Of a stretch of 64,000 nucleotides of DNA, positions 46,158 to 59,078 are shown one piece after another (position 1 is the first letter of the stretch; the number at the start of each line of letters is the position of its first letter). The notes under the pieces were generated by a model. It was not told where the DNA came from. It saw nothing but the letters and a program-made list of their open reading frames with translations, and ran no database searches. Origin of the DNA: Medicago truncatula (lineage: Eukaryota > Streptophyta > Magnoliopsida > Fabales > Fabaceae). The position numbers and the translations under genes were made by a program. The stretch lies in NCBI RefSeq assembly GCF_003473485.1, contig NC_053042.1, forward strand, positions 49,873,762-49,937,761, written 5' to 3'.

Positions 46158-46196
<39 letters not shown>

Positions 46197-49100
46197 TTGC
46201 CCTAATTTTATTCAATAATTTATGCTTTAATTCTTTAAGCTTTTATCTTAAAATTTGTTATCATGTGGATTGAATTTTTTGTTTTTTGTTGAATTGAAGT
46301 CGTGCTTATGGTACTTTTGATATATTGATATGTTAGTTCTGTTCACACATGTTTTACCTAGGATCCCAGAAAACAGCTACATTAGTAGTACTTTAGTTTC
46401 ATTGATTAATTAACCAATGTAGCTGCCAAGTTTATTTGAGCCAGGGGTGATTTGTTTCAGTTAATGACAATGTCAATTGAATTAATTAAGCTGCAAAGAA
46501 TTAATTGCCCTTTTTTTTTAACCATGTGTAATGAGGATAGGTTCAAGTATAAGACAATTGAAACCCTTTGCTTTGGCATAAAAAAATTCATTTACTATTA
46601 CTGTTTATTCAATTTGCATCATTAGTTATCCTAGCTTATTGGTAAGCGGCACATGTTTTTCCTGTTGAGAGTGGAATTTGATTCCTGCTTGAGCAAAAGG
46701 CACACTTGATTTTTCTGTTACCCTCTCTTAGTTAAATAGGCTTCACCTCATAGTTTGCTTTAGGCTGAAAAATACGTTGGGCTGCCAATGCTTTCACTCA
46801 CTTGTGTCGCGATTGAAACTGTACATATACACACATATACGATATATTCATGCATTTAGATAGAGATTTGTAATCAGCACCTGTTGGGAAGGACACTTGG
46901 TGCCTTAAATATGGTAGTTTTTTTGTATTCTCTGAGTTTGTGAGATCGAATCCAATGTTATGAAATTATCAATGATTCCATGCCCTAGAGAGAAAAAACA
47001 GTGTCCTAGGCTTGCTAGTTTCTATCTTTCAATAACCAACCCTTCATTCTATGATTTTCACCCCTTTATTTTTCGCCATATTGATCATATTATTCTTCAT
47101 ATGTGATGTATTTCCATTTTGTTATATCTAGCAAGTAGTGTAGTTAGTATTGTACGACCGTGTTTAGATATCCAATAAAATTGAAGACTTCCAGTACATA
47201 TTGCCTCATGAATCAATGTTGTATCTGAATATAGCTTGAATAGCGACTAAATATGTCGAATTGAATGAATTGCGCATCTGAAAGGAATCAGGCGATTCTG
47301 AAACGAAATTAAATAGCACATATTTGCTAAAAACAGCATTGTGTGTGAGTGCAGAAATGGGCCGGGTCTGATGACCCTGTTCTGGAAGGGGAAAAGATTG
47401 TAAATTTGCAGTCGGTGAGGCAAGAAATGGACTGGGTTGCGCGACGCAGTTCTTAGAGGGCCTCATAGGTTTACTTTTTATCATTTTCCCTCTTTCTGCA
47501 GATGGATAGAAAGGCGTGAAACCAAACCCTCCAAAATACTCAAATCAGAAATGCAAGATTCATATTTGTTCCCACTCCCTTATGCACCGTGCCTATTGTT
47601 TTCCTTACAAAGTGTCGGTGTTCTCACTAATCCTCTGTTTTACCATGTTGTTTGGTCCCCCGTGTGTTGTTCTAAGCCAGGCTCTCATGACTTGAATTTT
47701 GAAATTCATATATGATATAATAGCTTATGTCACTTCTTTTTACTTAAAAATGTCACTATTATTTATCATACATCTGACAATTCACTATAATGTTGATTCG
47801 GAAAATAGGTATTCCGAATCAAGATTCAAATCTCGATTGATAACCTCTGTAGAAAGCAGAAAGAGCTCCTATTATGCTTATTACTTATTCTTTGAAAGTT
47901 GAAACCATGTTTTGTCTTAGATAAAATGTGATGAGAGAAAATAAGAGAAAAATTGGTTTTCCAGGGTTTTGTGCACCAAAGAAAATAGAGGCGGAAGAAG
48001 AGTTTGCATGGGCCATACCTGCAAAACTTCTATTCGCTCAATGTAAAAAAATGAAAGCACTGTGAAAAGGAACTTATGAAAAAAATTACCCTCACGATTT
48101 TTTTCCAACACACTGAGAGGGGGACTCACGGATTAACAGAAGCTTGGTTTCTTAAAATTTATCATGCTGTATTAATCTCATTGTGTCTGCCTTGCTGGTC
48201 ATTCTTTACACATCAAACCACGAACATTAGTCATAAACAAACAGACAACTGATTTGATACGCATCAAACCTCGAACATTAGTCCTAAACAAACAGACAAC
48301 TGATTTGATTATCTTTGCCTGCCTTTTTTTTTATTTGTTTGCCATGCCCTAAACACCAATTAAAGGTCCTATCAAATGTATAAGGGTATTTTGACATTCA
48401 AATATTTATGCTTTATTTCCTTACATTTTATAGTCTAACAGAGGGAAGAAAATTATTTTTTACGTTTTCTTTCTCTCTCCAATCATGCAAAACCCAAATC
48501 TTCTCATTTTCTGAGCACAACACTTTTTGGAGAATTATTAGTTTTGATGTTACGGATACTTTATGAAAACTGGCATTTCCATCCATTGTTTAACCTTGGA
48601 GAAATATGTTAAATGTTCACCTACGGACTCTTGATTTAAATGTTACTATTTGTGCATTGTTGTTTTATGAGGTTTGCTAACATTAATTTTCATGAATTAA
48701 GTAAAACAGAGATTTTTTTTACTTTTTGTTGAGATGATAAAACTTGTGACTTTGTATCCATTATGTTGATTTATCATTTATGACTCTTGTGGAATCTTAC
48801 TTTCCTTCTGGCATGCTTGGGGCTTGGATTTTGTTGCCGGGTCATCTTGATTTATTCAGGGAGTAAGTCTATCCTCTTAATCTTTTTCTTCACATTTTTT
48901 CTTTTGGGCAATGATCATATATTAATTTTGCAATTGATCATAACTCTTAATTTAATTTTCAGCCTACATTTCATGATGGTATGAAAGAATGGAGTTGCTG
49001 CAAGAAAAGAAGCCATGATTTTAGCTTATTTTTGGAAATTCCAGGGTAAGAGATCACCTCTGTTCCTTTTCTCTAGTCTCCTGTTTTAGTATATCGAGGA

Positions 49101-50274
49101 TTTGGTCTGTAGTTAAATGTTCAATTAATAAGGGTCCACTTATTGTGGGGATTGTGAGTTTCATTCTTATGAGTCCATTATCCATTGTGAATTCATATCT
49201 TGAAAGTACTTTTCGTGGCATAGTGAAGGTACTTCTAAAGTTTTTAAATCAATAATAAAATAAGTCATGAATAGTTACCAGTGACACTGACAATTGCTGT
49301 CGAAAGATTATTGCGAGGCTTATTTGTAGATGTTCACCGAATGTAAGAGGGACATTTACTTTAAAATGGTGGATTATGTAACATATATTTATCATCTCTT
49401 AAAGGGGAATGTAGGTTTTATTATAATTAAATAAGAGATCAGTGTAAATTAAGATTTTCCTTCGAAAGGAAAGTGTAATTTATGCGATATAATTACATTT
49501 GTCTATTCCTTTTCATATCATTTTGAAAATGCTTTGCATTTATTGATTAGAAATTTCTTTATGATATATAGTTGCAAGACAGGAAAACATACAACAGAGA
49601 AGCAAGTAATTGCACCGGCTAAGAAAAAGCCTGTGCCCCCTCCATCTGTGGCTTCCTCAACCAACGCATCCACGAAGGACTCTTGTTCTAGGTGCAGGCA
49701 AGGATTTTTTTGCTCAGATCATGGTAATCATGCATGTTTACTTTTAACTCTGTCTTAAGTCCTATTTGTTATTTTTGTGTAATCCCTAAATCATGCTTCC
49801 CAAGTTCATCTTTTCTTCTACCAACCCTCTGCTATTTTTCAGCTTCACAAAGCAAACCTGTAACTATTGTTGGAGACAAATCTGAAAATCTTGCTGGAGA
49901 TGCATCTGCAGAAAGCAATTCAAAAGTTGAGGTTGTGAAACCTCCTAAAAAGATAGTTGGCATAAACGAGCCTCAAATATGCAAAAATAAAGGATGTGGT
50001 CAAACCTTCAAGGAAAAGGATAACCATGACACTGCTTGCAGTTACCATCCTGGCCCTGCTGTTTTTCATGACCGAATGAGAGGGGTTGGTATTATATATT
50101 CCACTGAATATTCTTGTATATTTTGTAGTTGTGATATGGCTGTAACTTCTGCTTTTCATTTGTCATATTATTTTGCAGTGGAAGTGTTGTGATATTCATG
50201 TAAAAGAATTTGACGAGTTTATGAGCATTCCTCCATGCACAAAGGGATGGCATAATGCTGATCCAGAACCCTAA
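46056..50274 (+). CDS. RAR1: RAR1, CHORD-domain zinc-binding disease-resistance co-chaperone
   Basis: Cytosolic/nuclear co-chaperone that, by family, bridges HSP90 and SGT1 and stabilises NLR immune receptors. Exons are 46056-46157, 48963-49045, 49572-49723, 49843-50084 and 50179-50274, GT-AG borders, consistent phases, 224 residues (Arabidopsis RAR1 is similar in length). CHORD-I spans about residues 10-69 ([39 protein letters not shown]). The plant-specific CCCH motif follows ([13 protein letters not shown], about 100-112), then CHORD-II at about 159-218 ([52 protein letters not shown]). All Cys/His ligands visible by eye are kept. The start is the first ATG after the CTT-rich leader. Intron 1 is 2.8 kb and begins with a CT microsatellite directly behind the donor. 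Confidence 0.97.
46161..46192. repeat. (CT)16 microsatellite at the start of RAR1 intron 1
   Basis: An uninterrupted CT tract begins four bases after the exon 1/intron 1 junction (TTG|GTA then CT repeats). Confidence 0.95.
48211..48309. repeat. 51-bp tandem duplication in RAR1 intron 1
   Basis: CATCAAACCACGAACATTAG... at 48211-48261 is repeated at 48262-48309 with about two differences. The junction of each unit lies at TTTGATACG. Confidence 0.9.
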
Positions 50275-53200
50275 TTGGTGAAGATACCAACAAAGAGGTT
50301 CTCTACTTGCGGTCGATGTTTTTCGTTATTGAATGGAAAGTGTGTTGTTGGTTGATACTGTAATTTTGTCATTAGTTAGAGTAATTTAACCCCCTCCTCC
50401 CCTCTAAATGTTTATGTCCATCATCCCATTTCAATTGGTCAAGCTCTATACTTAACCTTAAGAAGTAACTGCATGAAATTGCTGTGATGGTGTAGGATGT
50501 GAATTTGTTGTCGTGTGTTCCATGAATTTCACAACATCTATTCTTTTGCATGACCAGTTTGGATTCATTTAATTTGGGAAGACTCAACACCGTGGTTTTG
50601 AACAGAATATTTGTATTGGCATTAAAATAGTGTCCTTGTTGATTAGATACTTCATTCTTCAACCTTTATTTCTTCACCGCAAGTTTTGTTATTGGTTAAT
50701 TAGGAACATAACAAATCCCGTTGGACTCTTCCAACAAAAAAAAAAACCCTATTAGACTTGCAAGTAATAGAAGCTAATAAAGAAGTCAACAAATGAGTGA
50801 ATATTCATATTTGGTTAACATTAACTAATGGAGTTTCACATTCTTTTTGTTTTCATGTGCATATTTGGTTGATATGTAATAGGATATTCTTGGTGTGCTG
50901 TGTTCATTTAGTGACTTAAGTTACAAGCAAAAGGTTGGGAAATTAGATTTCTCCCCACTTTCTGTATTTGACCAAAAAATAAAGGATCAAATATTGAAGC
51001 GAAGGCGTGCATTGTGTAGGGAGAGAATTGTGAAGAGAATGAATTTTATGGGAGATTTTAAAATATTGAAGACTTTTAAAATAATAAAATTTCAAAAATA
51101 CTATGATTCAGTACAAAGGCCATAGTTTCTCCATTGTGAATGTGGAAGCCTCTCTTGAATTTGACATAAGTGAATTTTCAAAATGTAACAAAATAAAATA
51201 GAAATAAATTCAAGAATATACTTTCTGGAACATGGATTTAAGCATCTTAAAAATCAATTTCCAGAGAGCGTTTGCTTCTGTCTGTCTTTGTCAAGAGGAG
51301 AATGTTATGTTTTGTGTGTGGGGGGGAGTGGGTGGTGACAAGGGTGTATGGGTTAAAAAGGGGATTTCAAGAGCAAATTTCAAGTATACATAATTGGATG
51401 TGTTATCATCATGAATGCAAGCATAGCGTCAATGTCGCGTGACATTTGCCAACTACAGTGTGACTTGTGTCTTCCCTTACCTAAAAAGTAACAAAAAGCA
51501 AAAAAAAAAAAAAAATTGAAAGAGAGAAGACACACATGGTTGGTCAATATCACATGACATTGGCATCACATTGTCACAAAAGTGTTGTCCATATATATCG
51601 TGGAAATTTGGGTTGTTCAGGTCCAGTCGTCAACCGAAAAAGTAATTACAATTATATTATATTTGATCTTGGGAACATATAAGAATAATCTCCTTGATAC
51701 AACATTAAAATGCATGAATATATTACAAACTTCATTTTATAAACCAAAAAAAATTAAATCGTTCACCAACATAATGAGATTAGAAACCACCAAACAAATG
51801 TATGAAAGTTTTATAGGTTATTGGGTGAGTTGGTGTTATCCATCATAATAGATGTATATGTATGTACGTTCCAAAAATCCAGAATTTGCAGCACACGAAC
51901 AAACACACATTGGCTGACAATGGGCTACACAATATCCTGTGCTGGAACAAACACACATTGGTTAACAATGTACGTTCCAAATCCAGAATTTTTTTATGCT
52001 ATAGATCCAAGTTTCATATTATTTATTAACCAAGAAAAGAGTTCCATAGCACCTCTACTCGGATCGAAACACTGCCCTATTTTTTTTTAATCTTCACAAA
52101 ATGGCCCATTTTCATGTTTACAAATCAAGCAAGTTAAAAATTAATTAAAATCTTGTGAAAGTAAAATCTTTTCCATTGAACAAGAGTATGTAAAAACTGT
52201 GTTTTTAAGATTGTTGGGACGAATTTCTTAATTTCTATAAATTCAAATCGTTGGATTGCATTCGGTTATGTGCTCTGACCGTTGTTGAAATCACAAATAA
52301 AATATTTTTGTTCAATAATAGTGTATGTGTTTAAATCTCAAATTTTAGTGTTAAAATGGTTTGGATTAGTGGTTTTTATGTTTTGGGTTATGTGGGTCTT
52401 CAACTTGGTCGAACTGACCCGTATAAAGGGTTGAAGATGAAATTAAAAAAAAAAAAAGGAAAAATTTCGAAGAAAAAAAAAACGAAGGAAAACTGATAAG
52501 AGTCGTCGAAAACCGACCAAAATCGGTGACTCGGCCGGTTTAGGAGTCAATCGGTTTAACAAACTTTGTAATAGAAGGGACCACTTAGGTAAACGGAGGT
52601 AAAGTTATGGGATCAAATTGAGACGGTTTAAAATTAAGGGACCAAAATAAAATTCAAAAATAAGTTAAAGGACCAAAGCATGTATTAAGCCTTTAAATAA
52701 TTTTAAGCATCTAAAATCATGTCAAATATTTTGATGTCAAATTTGTGGTGTGTGAATTATACTTTTTTACTTTCTATAATTTATTATTATACACATTTTT
52801 AAAATACACGCACAAAACAGTATATTTGGCATAAAAATTTGCCGTGCAAGAATCGTATATAGTCTCCAAAATGAGTTTTCTTTACCAGTGTATAAATGTT
52901 TCTGTTTGTTTGTTTATTTTAAGCTTATAATAATAATATTGCCCACATATAGTTGAGACATAAAAGAAGTGGGAATAGCTAGCTAGAGTGATTGATAATT
53001 GATTGTATCCATCATAGGACCCGTGAAGCCCATGCCCTTTCGCCTACATGCAACTTATGCTCTCCATACATAATAACAATAATAATCATAATGGGGACTA
53101 TGATAGTTTCAATGATGTCCACATATTAAATATTTCATGAAACTATATATCTTACATTAGGGGGACCCACAAGAGCTAGATATTAAATACTATGATTACC

Positions 53201-53740
53201 TTCATGCATTGTATAGACTCGTAAAAAAAAAAATGAGAAATGATATTTGTACAACTATTTTGTAATAATTTTTGTGACAACTTTCTCTCTCATACTCACA
53301 TATGTTTTTACTTTATCTCTCTATTGCTTTGATTTTCATGCCAAAACCTACTTTTCCTTTGTAAATTTATGGTTGTCAAATATGTTGTCTATCAAATGGT
53401 TGTTCAAATAACACACCTCAAAAAAAATACACCCATTTACTATGCCTACCGTGGACATTGGGTCATGTGCAGTACAAGAACCTATTGCTCCACACATGTA
53501 AATATAAGATAAACTCTTCTATAATCACAAGTTACGACCCCAAATAAAAAAGATTTGGACACATTCACATAAAATGGAAAAAACACAGATAAAATGAAAA
53601 AATTTAAAAGAGAATAAAATTCAATGATATTAATTGATTTGACAAAATTATTTTTGTTTTAGTTTTAACATTTGATGTAAGTATGCCTGAATATTTTTTA
53701 TTTAGGGTTGTATCATAATAGAGTTTCTCGTAATATATAT
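50275..53740. other. Gene-poor spacer downstream of RAR1
   Basis: The first few hundred bases are probably the RAR1 3' untranslated region. Direct-repeat words occur at 51864-51991 (GAACAAACACACATTGG twice, GTACGTTCCAAA twice). At about 52600-52700 there is a repeat-end-like block (GGACCAAAATAAAATTC, GGACCAAAGCATGTATTAAG) without a partner. No coding region is convincing. Confidence 0.5.
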
Positions 53741-54978
53741 GGCAAATTCTATGGTACACCCAATATTTTGAGTGTACCGGTACACCAAACATTAAAATAA
53801 TAATTAAATTGATTGTTTTTTGAAGGAAAAATAATTATTTTCTATCATTGACAATTATAATAATTAAATGGCTTAAATATGTTTTTCATCCCTGTAATTA
53901 TAGGTCGTTTGATTTTTCATCCCTGAACTTACTAATCCTTCCATTTTGCCCCTGTAATTACTAATCATTTGAAAGTTCGTCCCTCTTCCCGGATAATCAC
54001 TGCCACGTCATCAAATTAGCAAAATGGCATGGGAATTGACAAAAATACCCCTGGCTTATTTTTAAAAATTTAAAAATCTGAAAATAATTTTAAAAATTTA
54101 AAAAAATATAATTTTTTGAAATATGAAAAAAATATAAAATTATATAATTTTTTAAAATCTGAATATATAATTTCGAAAATTATTAAAAAATCTGATTTTT
54201 TTAAAAATCATAATAATAATTTCGAAAAAATTTACGATTATATAATTTTAGAAAATATATTTTTTGAAATATGAAAAAAAAATGGAAAATTATTAAAAAA
54301 TCTGATTTTTTTTAAAGATTTTTTTAAAAATCAGAATATTAATTTCGAAAAAATCTGATTATATATTTTTTAAAATTATGTGAAAAATTATTTCATTTTT
54401 TTTCGAAAAAGTTATTTTCAAAATATTTTTAGAATTTTTTTATTTTTTAAAATTATTTTCAGATTTTTTTAATTTATAAAAACAATTTTCAGAATTTTAA
54501 AAATAAGCCAGGGGTATTTTTGTCAATTCCCATGCCATTTTGCTAATTTGATGATGTGGCAGTGATTATCCGGGAAGAGGGACGAACTTTCAAATGATTA
54601 GTAATTACAGGGGCAAAATGGAAGGATTAGTAAGTTCAGGGATGAAAAATCAAACGGCCTATAATTACAGGGATGAAAAGCATATTTTTCCCTAATTAAA
54701 TCTTATTTACCATAAGCCTCGATGAAATAAAATTTACTTTTTTTGAATTTTTATTGCTCATAATGAAGAATATTGATTATTTTTTATGAGAAAATGTTAA
54801 AAATTTAATATAATTCATATAAACAATGAAATGATGTTTTTTTCTCATGAGATGGTGTTTTCTAAAATATAAATAATGACAAATAACAACTTATTTCATA
54901 AAATGATCATTAATTTATAAATTTATAAAGCAGAGTATCGATACACCTAAATTTGTGAGGTGTACCGTAGAAGCTCCC
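53741..54978. mobile_element. MULE-type MITE, copy B (GGTACAC family), split by a nested element
   Basis: Ends GGCAAATTCTATGGTACAC and the imperfect complement ending GGTGTACCGTAGAAGCTCCC. Exact 9-bp duplication AATATATAT at 53732-53740 and 54979-54987. Without the nested 823-bp element and its duplication it would be about 406 bp, the same as copy A at 6637-7047. Confidence 0.9.
53870..54692. mobile_element. Nested hairpin-forming MULE-like element with about 190-bp arms
   Basis: Inserted in copy B with an exact 9-bp duplication TAATTAAAT (53861-53869 and 54693-54701). The left arm (GGCTTAAATATG, TTTTCATCCCTGTAATTATAGG, CCCTCTTCCCGGATAATCAC, CCCATGCCATTTTG order reversed on the right) has a near-perfect inverted copy at about 54507-54692. 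The centre is A/T-only and also self-complementary in style. The whole unit could fold into a long hairpin. Non-coding. Confidence 0.92.
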
Positions 54979-55199
54979 AATATATATACAAAGAACACAT
55001 TTTATTATCTTTTAATTCACTTTTTTCAAGTATACGAGTGTGTTCAAATAGTGTTTAAATATCTGTGACTTTTTTTTTTTCTTTTTTGACGAATTGTGAC
55101 TAATTAACTATTTTCCGTAACATAGATAGATTATAACTAAACATATATACTTTTTTGACTGTAAAGGAAATAAAATTACAAGATCAAACGGTATAATTA

Positions 55200-55515
55200 G
55201 GCAAAATTACACTTTTAATCTCTTAACTTAATTTCAGATAACAGTTTGGTGCTTTATCTTTTTTTTTATTTTAATTTGCTCCTTTTTGTTCATTTTCATA
55301 TGAATTTTTAAGTTTAAAATTCATGATTTTATTTTCTTATTGTCTTTCAATTTTCAAATCTATGATCCTCGTCTATGTTTGCATAAGAATATTAGATTTG
55401 AAGCTTGAAAATGTATATAAAAATGGACAAAAAGGACTAAATTGAAATGAAAAAAATATAAAGGATCAAACTGTTATCTGAAATTAAATTAAGGGACTAA
55501 AAGTGTAATTTTGCC
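55200..55515. mobile_element. MULE-type MITE, 316 bp (GGCAAAATTACAC family)
   Basis: Ends GGCAAAATTACACTTTTAAT and the complement AAAAGTGTAATTTTGCC. Exact 9-bp duplication GTATAATTA at 55191-55199 and 55516-55524. The inverted arms extend to about 55 bp (CAGATAACAGTTTGG versus CAAACTGTTATCTG). Confidence 0.92.
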
Positions 55516-55524
55516 GTATAATTA

Positions 55525-56552
55525 TAATGCAGTGTCCCTTACGTGATCGACTAAAATAATGCATAAAGAAGGAAAAATAACATTTACTAAAATCTGATCA
55601 AAAGAAGGATAAAAATGACTCTTGTGAGTGTATTTTAACCATTGATAATGTGGATATCAATGGGTAAGATCTTATTATTTTTTCAATTTTTTTTCCAGTT
55701 GAGAGGATTTATATTTCAGCTTATTAGCAAGGCAATCCCCACCAGAATTTACCCATCTGAAAACGTCCAATTCAAAAACTAGAGAAGGGAAACCACCCGT
55801 CGAGAAGAAATTGAAGATATGGGCTGTTTGTTATGTTATAGTTTTTTTTTTTAAATATATTTTTTGTCGTGTAATATGTTTTTGTTATGATTTTTTTAAT
55901 AAAGAAATTTTTAAGAAAATTTCAAATGAAAAATTTGTTTAAATAATTTATTTTAAAATGTTATTCTAAATATTTCATCATTTTATTATAATTTTATATT
56001 TATTACTTTAAATATTAAGTGGCTTCTATGGAAGAAAGGACGATCTTCTTTGTACATATATTATTTTATTTGGCAAAAAGTGTCTTCATAATTATATAAC
56101 TTCAACCTAATCAAATTTTCAATATTAATTTTTTGTAATTGCGAATGTTGAATGGTCACTGTAATATCATTAAAATGGGTGCACTTCAGTGCCTTTGGAT
56201 GCTTTTAGTTCATTTTAAAAGAAGGAGAAGGTTGGATTAATAATTAAAATAAATTATTTAGATGAAAGAGATAGGAACAAAGACACCAAAGTCAAAGGCG
56301 CTAAAGTGCTACCCCATTAAAATGTCATTGTAATTAAGTATAGGTTGTTCACGAATATGAGTCAACCAAACCCGGTCATCCAAATTAATTCATTTTGCTT
56401 TTTTTTTTTGAACTCTTTGTATTTTAATCTAACCTATGCACGAATGACTCCAATCCAAACCAACCTATTTAAACCTAAATGTATTTGAGTCGGGTATTGA
56501 GTTTACCATTTTGAACCCAAAATCTCAACTCACTGAGGTGGTATATATATAT
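55525..56552. other. Spacer, no gene seen
   Basis: AT-rich. At about 56340-56520 words such as CAACCAAACCCGG and CAATCCAAACCAACC resemble degenerate hAT-element termini, but no element could be bounded. Confidence 0.4.
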
Positions 56553-57401
56553 GGGATAGGATCAAATGACACCAAAGTGTCAAATTAAATTTGACATCAA
56601 ATCCTAACCATTAATCCAACTTTAATCCGACGTCTCTCAACAATTCATTAAATGCTTACATGCTTGATCAAATGATGCAAATTTTAATTTTAGAAATAAA
56701 ATATTCTTTCTTCTCTTGGTTAATTATTTACCAAAAATTTTATGATAGTATTATTATGCTTTCTTTACAGTTTACACTATTCACTGTCATCTTTTTTAAA
56801 GGCTTATCATCCTTATTTCTTTATTCCTATCAACTTTTTTATTTTTATTTTTCTTAATTTCTTTATTCCTATTAACCTTTTTATTTTTATTTTTCTTAGA
56901 AGAACCTAAAGAAAATTGATTTATAGAGAGTACCTGGAATACTGAATGAACGATTGCTTCCAAAATTAAAAAGAACATATTCTACTAAACGAAAGATAAG
57001 CACAAATGCTTAAACACCCAACACAATAATATTAGGAGCATTTTGTCAACAAAAAAAAAATCAGCACCATGAACACAAGAATAATACCATACAACAAATG
57101 AACGCATAGCCAATATAAACATGATACAAAGATAAGCCAACAAAAATTAGTATATAGAATCTCTACAAAATAGTAGGGAGAAATCAAATGGCAATCATCT
57201 ATCTATTGCTATAACAAAAACGGGAACTATTCAACCCAGAAAAGAAAGAATAAATTATTTCTAAAATTAAAATTTGGATAATTTGATCAAGCATTTGAGC
57301 ATTTAATGAATTGATGATCAACGTCGAATTTACGTTGGATTAATGGTTAGGATTTGGTGTCAAATTTAATTTGACACCTTGGTGTCATTTGATCATATCC
57401 C
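56553..57401. mobile_element. MULE-like element with about 140-bp inverted repeats
   Basis: The left arm starts GGGATAGGATCAAATGACAC, then GTCAAATTAAATTTGACATC, and the right arm mirrors it to the end GTGTCATTTGATCATATCCC. Flanks TATATATAT and TATATAATT match at 7 of 9 positions. The interior contains a short duplicated T-rich word (TTTCTTTATTCCTAT) and no protein. Confidence 0.78.
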
Positions 57402-58525
57402 TATATAATTTATCGGGTCTTATAAATCACTGTAATTGTTTATATCCTAACATATAATATAATTTATAAGAATTTTTCTGTAAATTGTGACTTTTATGAT
57501 TATATAGTACTGAAGAGTAATCAATGGTTATATTTTTTCAAGTATCTTATATAGTTATATGCATATGAATTTTAATATAAATATTTTGTTAACGTATCTT
57601 AAGCATATCGTATCTTGATTTTAAAAATCTCGTGTATCCGCGTACCTGTATCGTACCGTATCCACATCCGTATTACGTACCCGAGCTTCATAGCTATATA
57701 TGTTGTGGCACAAGATATATTCATTAACTATCCACTATAATAACTTAACTAATACCATATTAAAATTGTGTTAACCGTCTAAATTGTGGCTGAACTTTGA
57801 TTTGAAATAATGTTTTGAAATTTAATTTCTCTAAAAAGTAAATGAGATATGCTGCAATAAAAAATTGTGTTATTTAAATATCAAAATAAAGTAACTGTAT
57901 CTGTTTAATATTTTCCTTTTTATCATCTACTATTTATACCCGTATCAATTTTTTTACATCAAATATAATTTTTTATAGATAAATACGTGCTTGCAGTGTC
58001 ACATTATATACAACATCTATATTTTAATTTTATAGTAAGAAAAATCTATATTTTAATTTTGAAATAACACAATTGTTTGGGATTGATGCTGCGATTATGT
58101 ATATTTATTTCCTCGTAACAGTGAAGTGTGAACTCAGAGGTCCACTACATTATTTGCTATCTTCTAACCATGAAATAAGTGTCTGCAAACACTATTTACA
58201 CTTTCTAACTCTACAATACCATCTTTTAACACCCTATCACAACCTAAACTTCTGCACTTTGCATTCACTGTTTCTCTTCAATTCCATTTAGGTTGACTTG
58301 CTAGCTAGCTATTCATGAGTTCTTTGCTTTATCGTGGGTGGATATCAATTATAATGGGCGTAAATAATGTGGTGTTCTGTAGGCTAAGGCTGACTAGTTA
58401 TTAGACTACTACTACCTTTTATTTAAAACTTATTATTGAATGTAAATGCTTACTTTTTTTGTTCGAAAAATAAAGTATTTGCCATTAGTAGTAACAAAGT
58501 ATTGGTGGTATCTACTAAAAAAATA
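57402..58525. other. Spacer with GTATC-rich repeat fragment
   Basis: At about 57590-57690 many CGTATC/GTACC words cluster (TATCGTACCGTATCC), a fragment of an unassigned dispersed repeat. No gene. Confidence 0.4.
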
Positions 58526-58816
58526 GCATTCCCTCCTTTTCAAAATGAGTGTCGTTTTAATCAATTGCACACATATTAAGAAATAGAATAAAGTAGACAA
58601 ATGTCATAGCACTTTTACCAAATTATCCTAATCAACTATTGGTTTGTTTTTCATTAAAGAAAAAATGATACTTTAAAAATAGTGTAATATAGTATTAATT
58701 GAAGGGTGCAATTGAAAAGAAAAAGTTATTATTGCATTGAAAAATGAAAGTGACATTCTTTTTAATAAAATAATTTTTTTTTTACTAAAACGACACTCAT
58801 TTTAAAACAGAGGGAG
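58526..58816. mobile_element. Stowaway-like MITE
   Basis: Ends near CCCTCCTTTTCAAAATGAGTG and ACACTCATTTTAAAACAGAGG followed by GAG, with TA flanks. It is the uninterrupted relative of 42738-43276. Confidence 0.75.
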
Positions 58817-58890
58817 TAAATAATAAAGTATGGAAGGACCCCGATATTAGAGATCCACCGATGCTCCCCTAAAAATGACCTTCTATAGTA

Positions 58891-59078
58891 GGGTTTTTTT
58901 TTTTTAAATGAAATGTTAACTGTGTCCTTAAGACACAAGTTAAAAACTTAAAGAGTGAAATATTTTATTGTAAATTGTGTGGTCCATGTTTTAGAAATTT
59001 AAAATCTTATCTTTTACAACAAAATTTATGTTTTAATTTTTAATTTGTGTCATAAGGGCACAAGTTAACATAACCCTT
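58891..59078. mobile_element. Short MITE (GTTAACTTGTG family)
   Basis: ATGTTAACTGTGTCCTTAAG on the left is mirrored by CATAAGGGCACAAGTTAACA on the right. Similar ends recur at 60571-60733, 61385-61540, 61558-61722 and 61776-61925. Confidence 0.6.
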
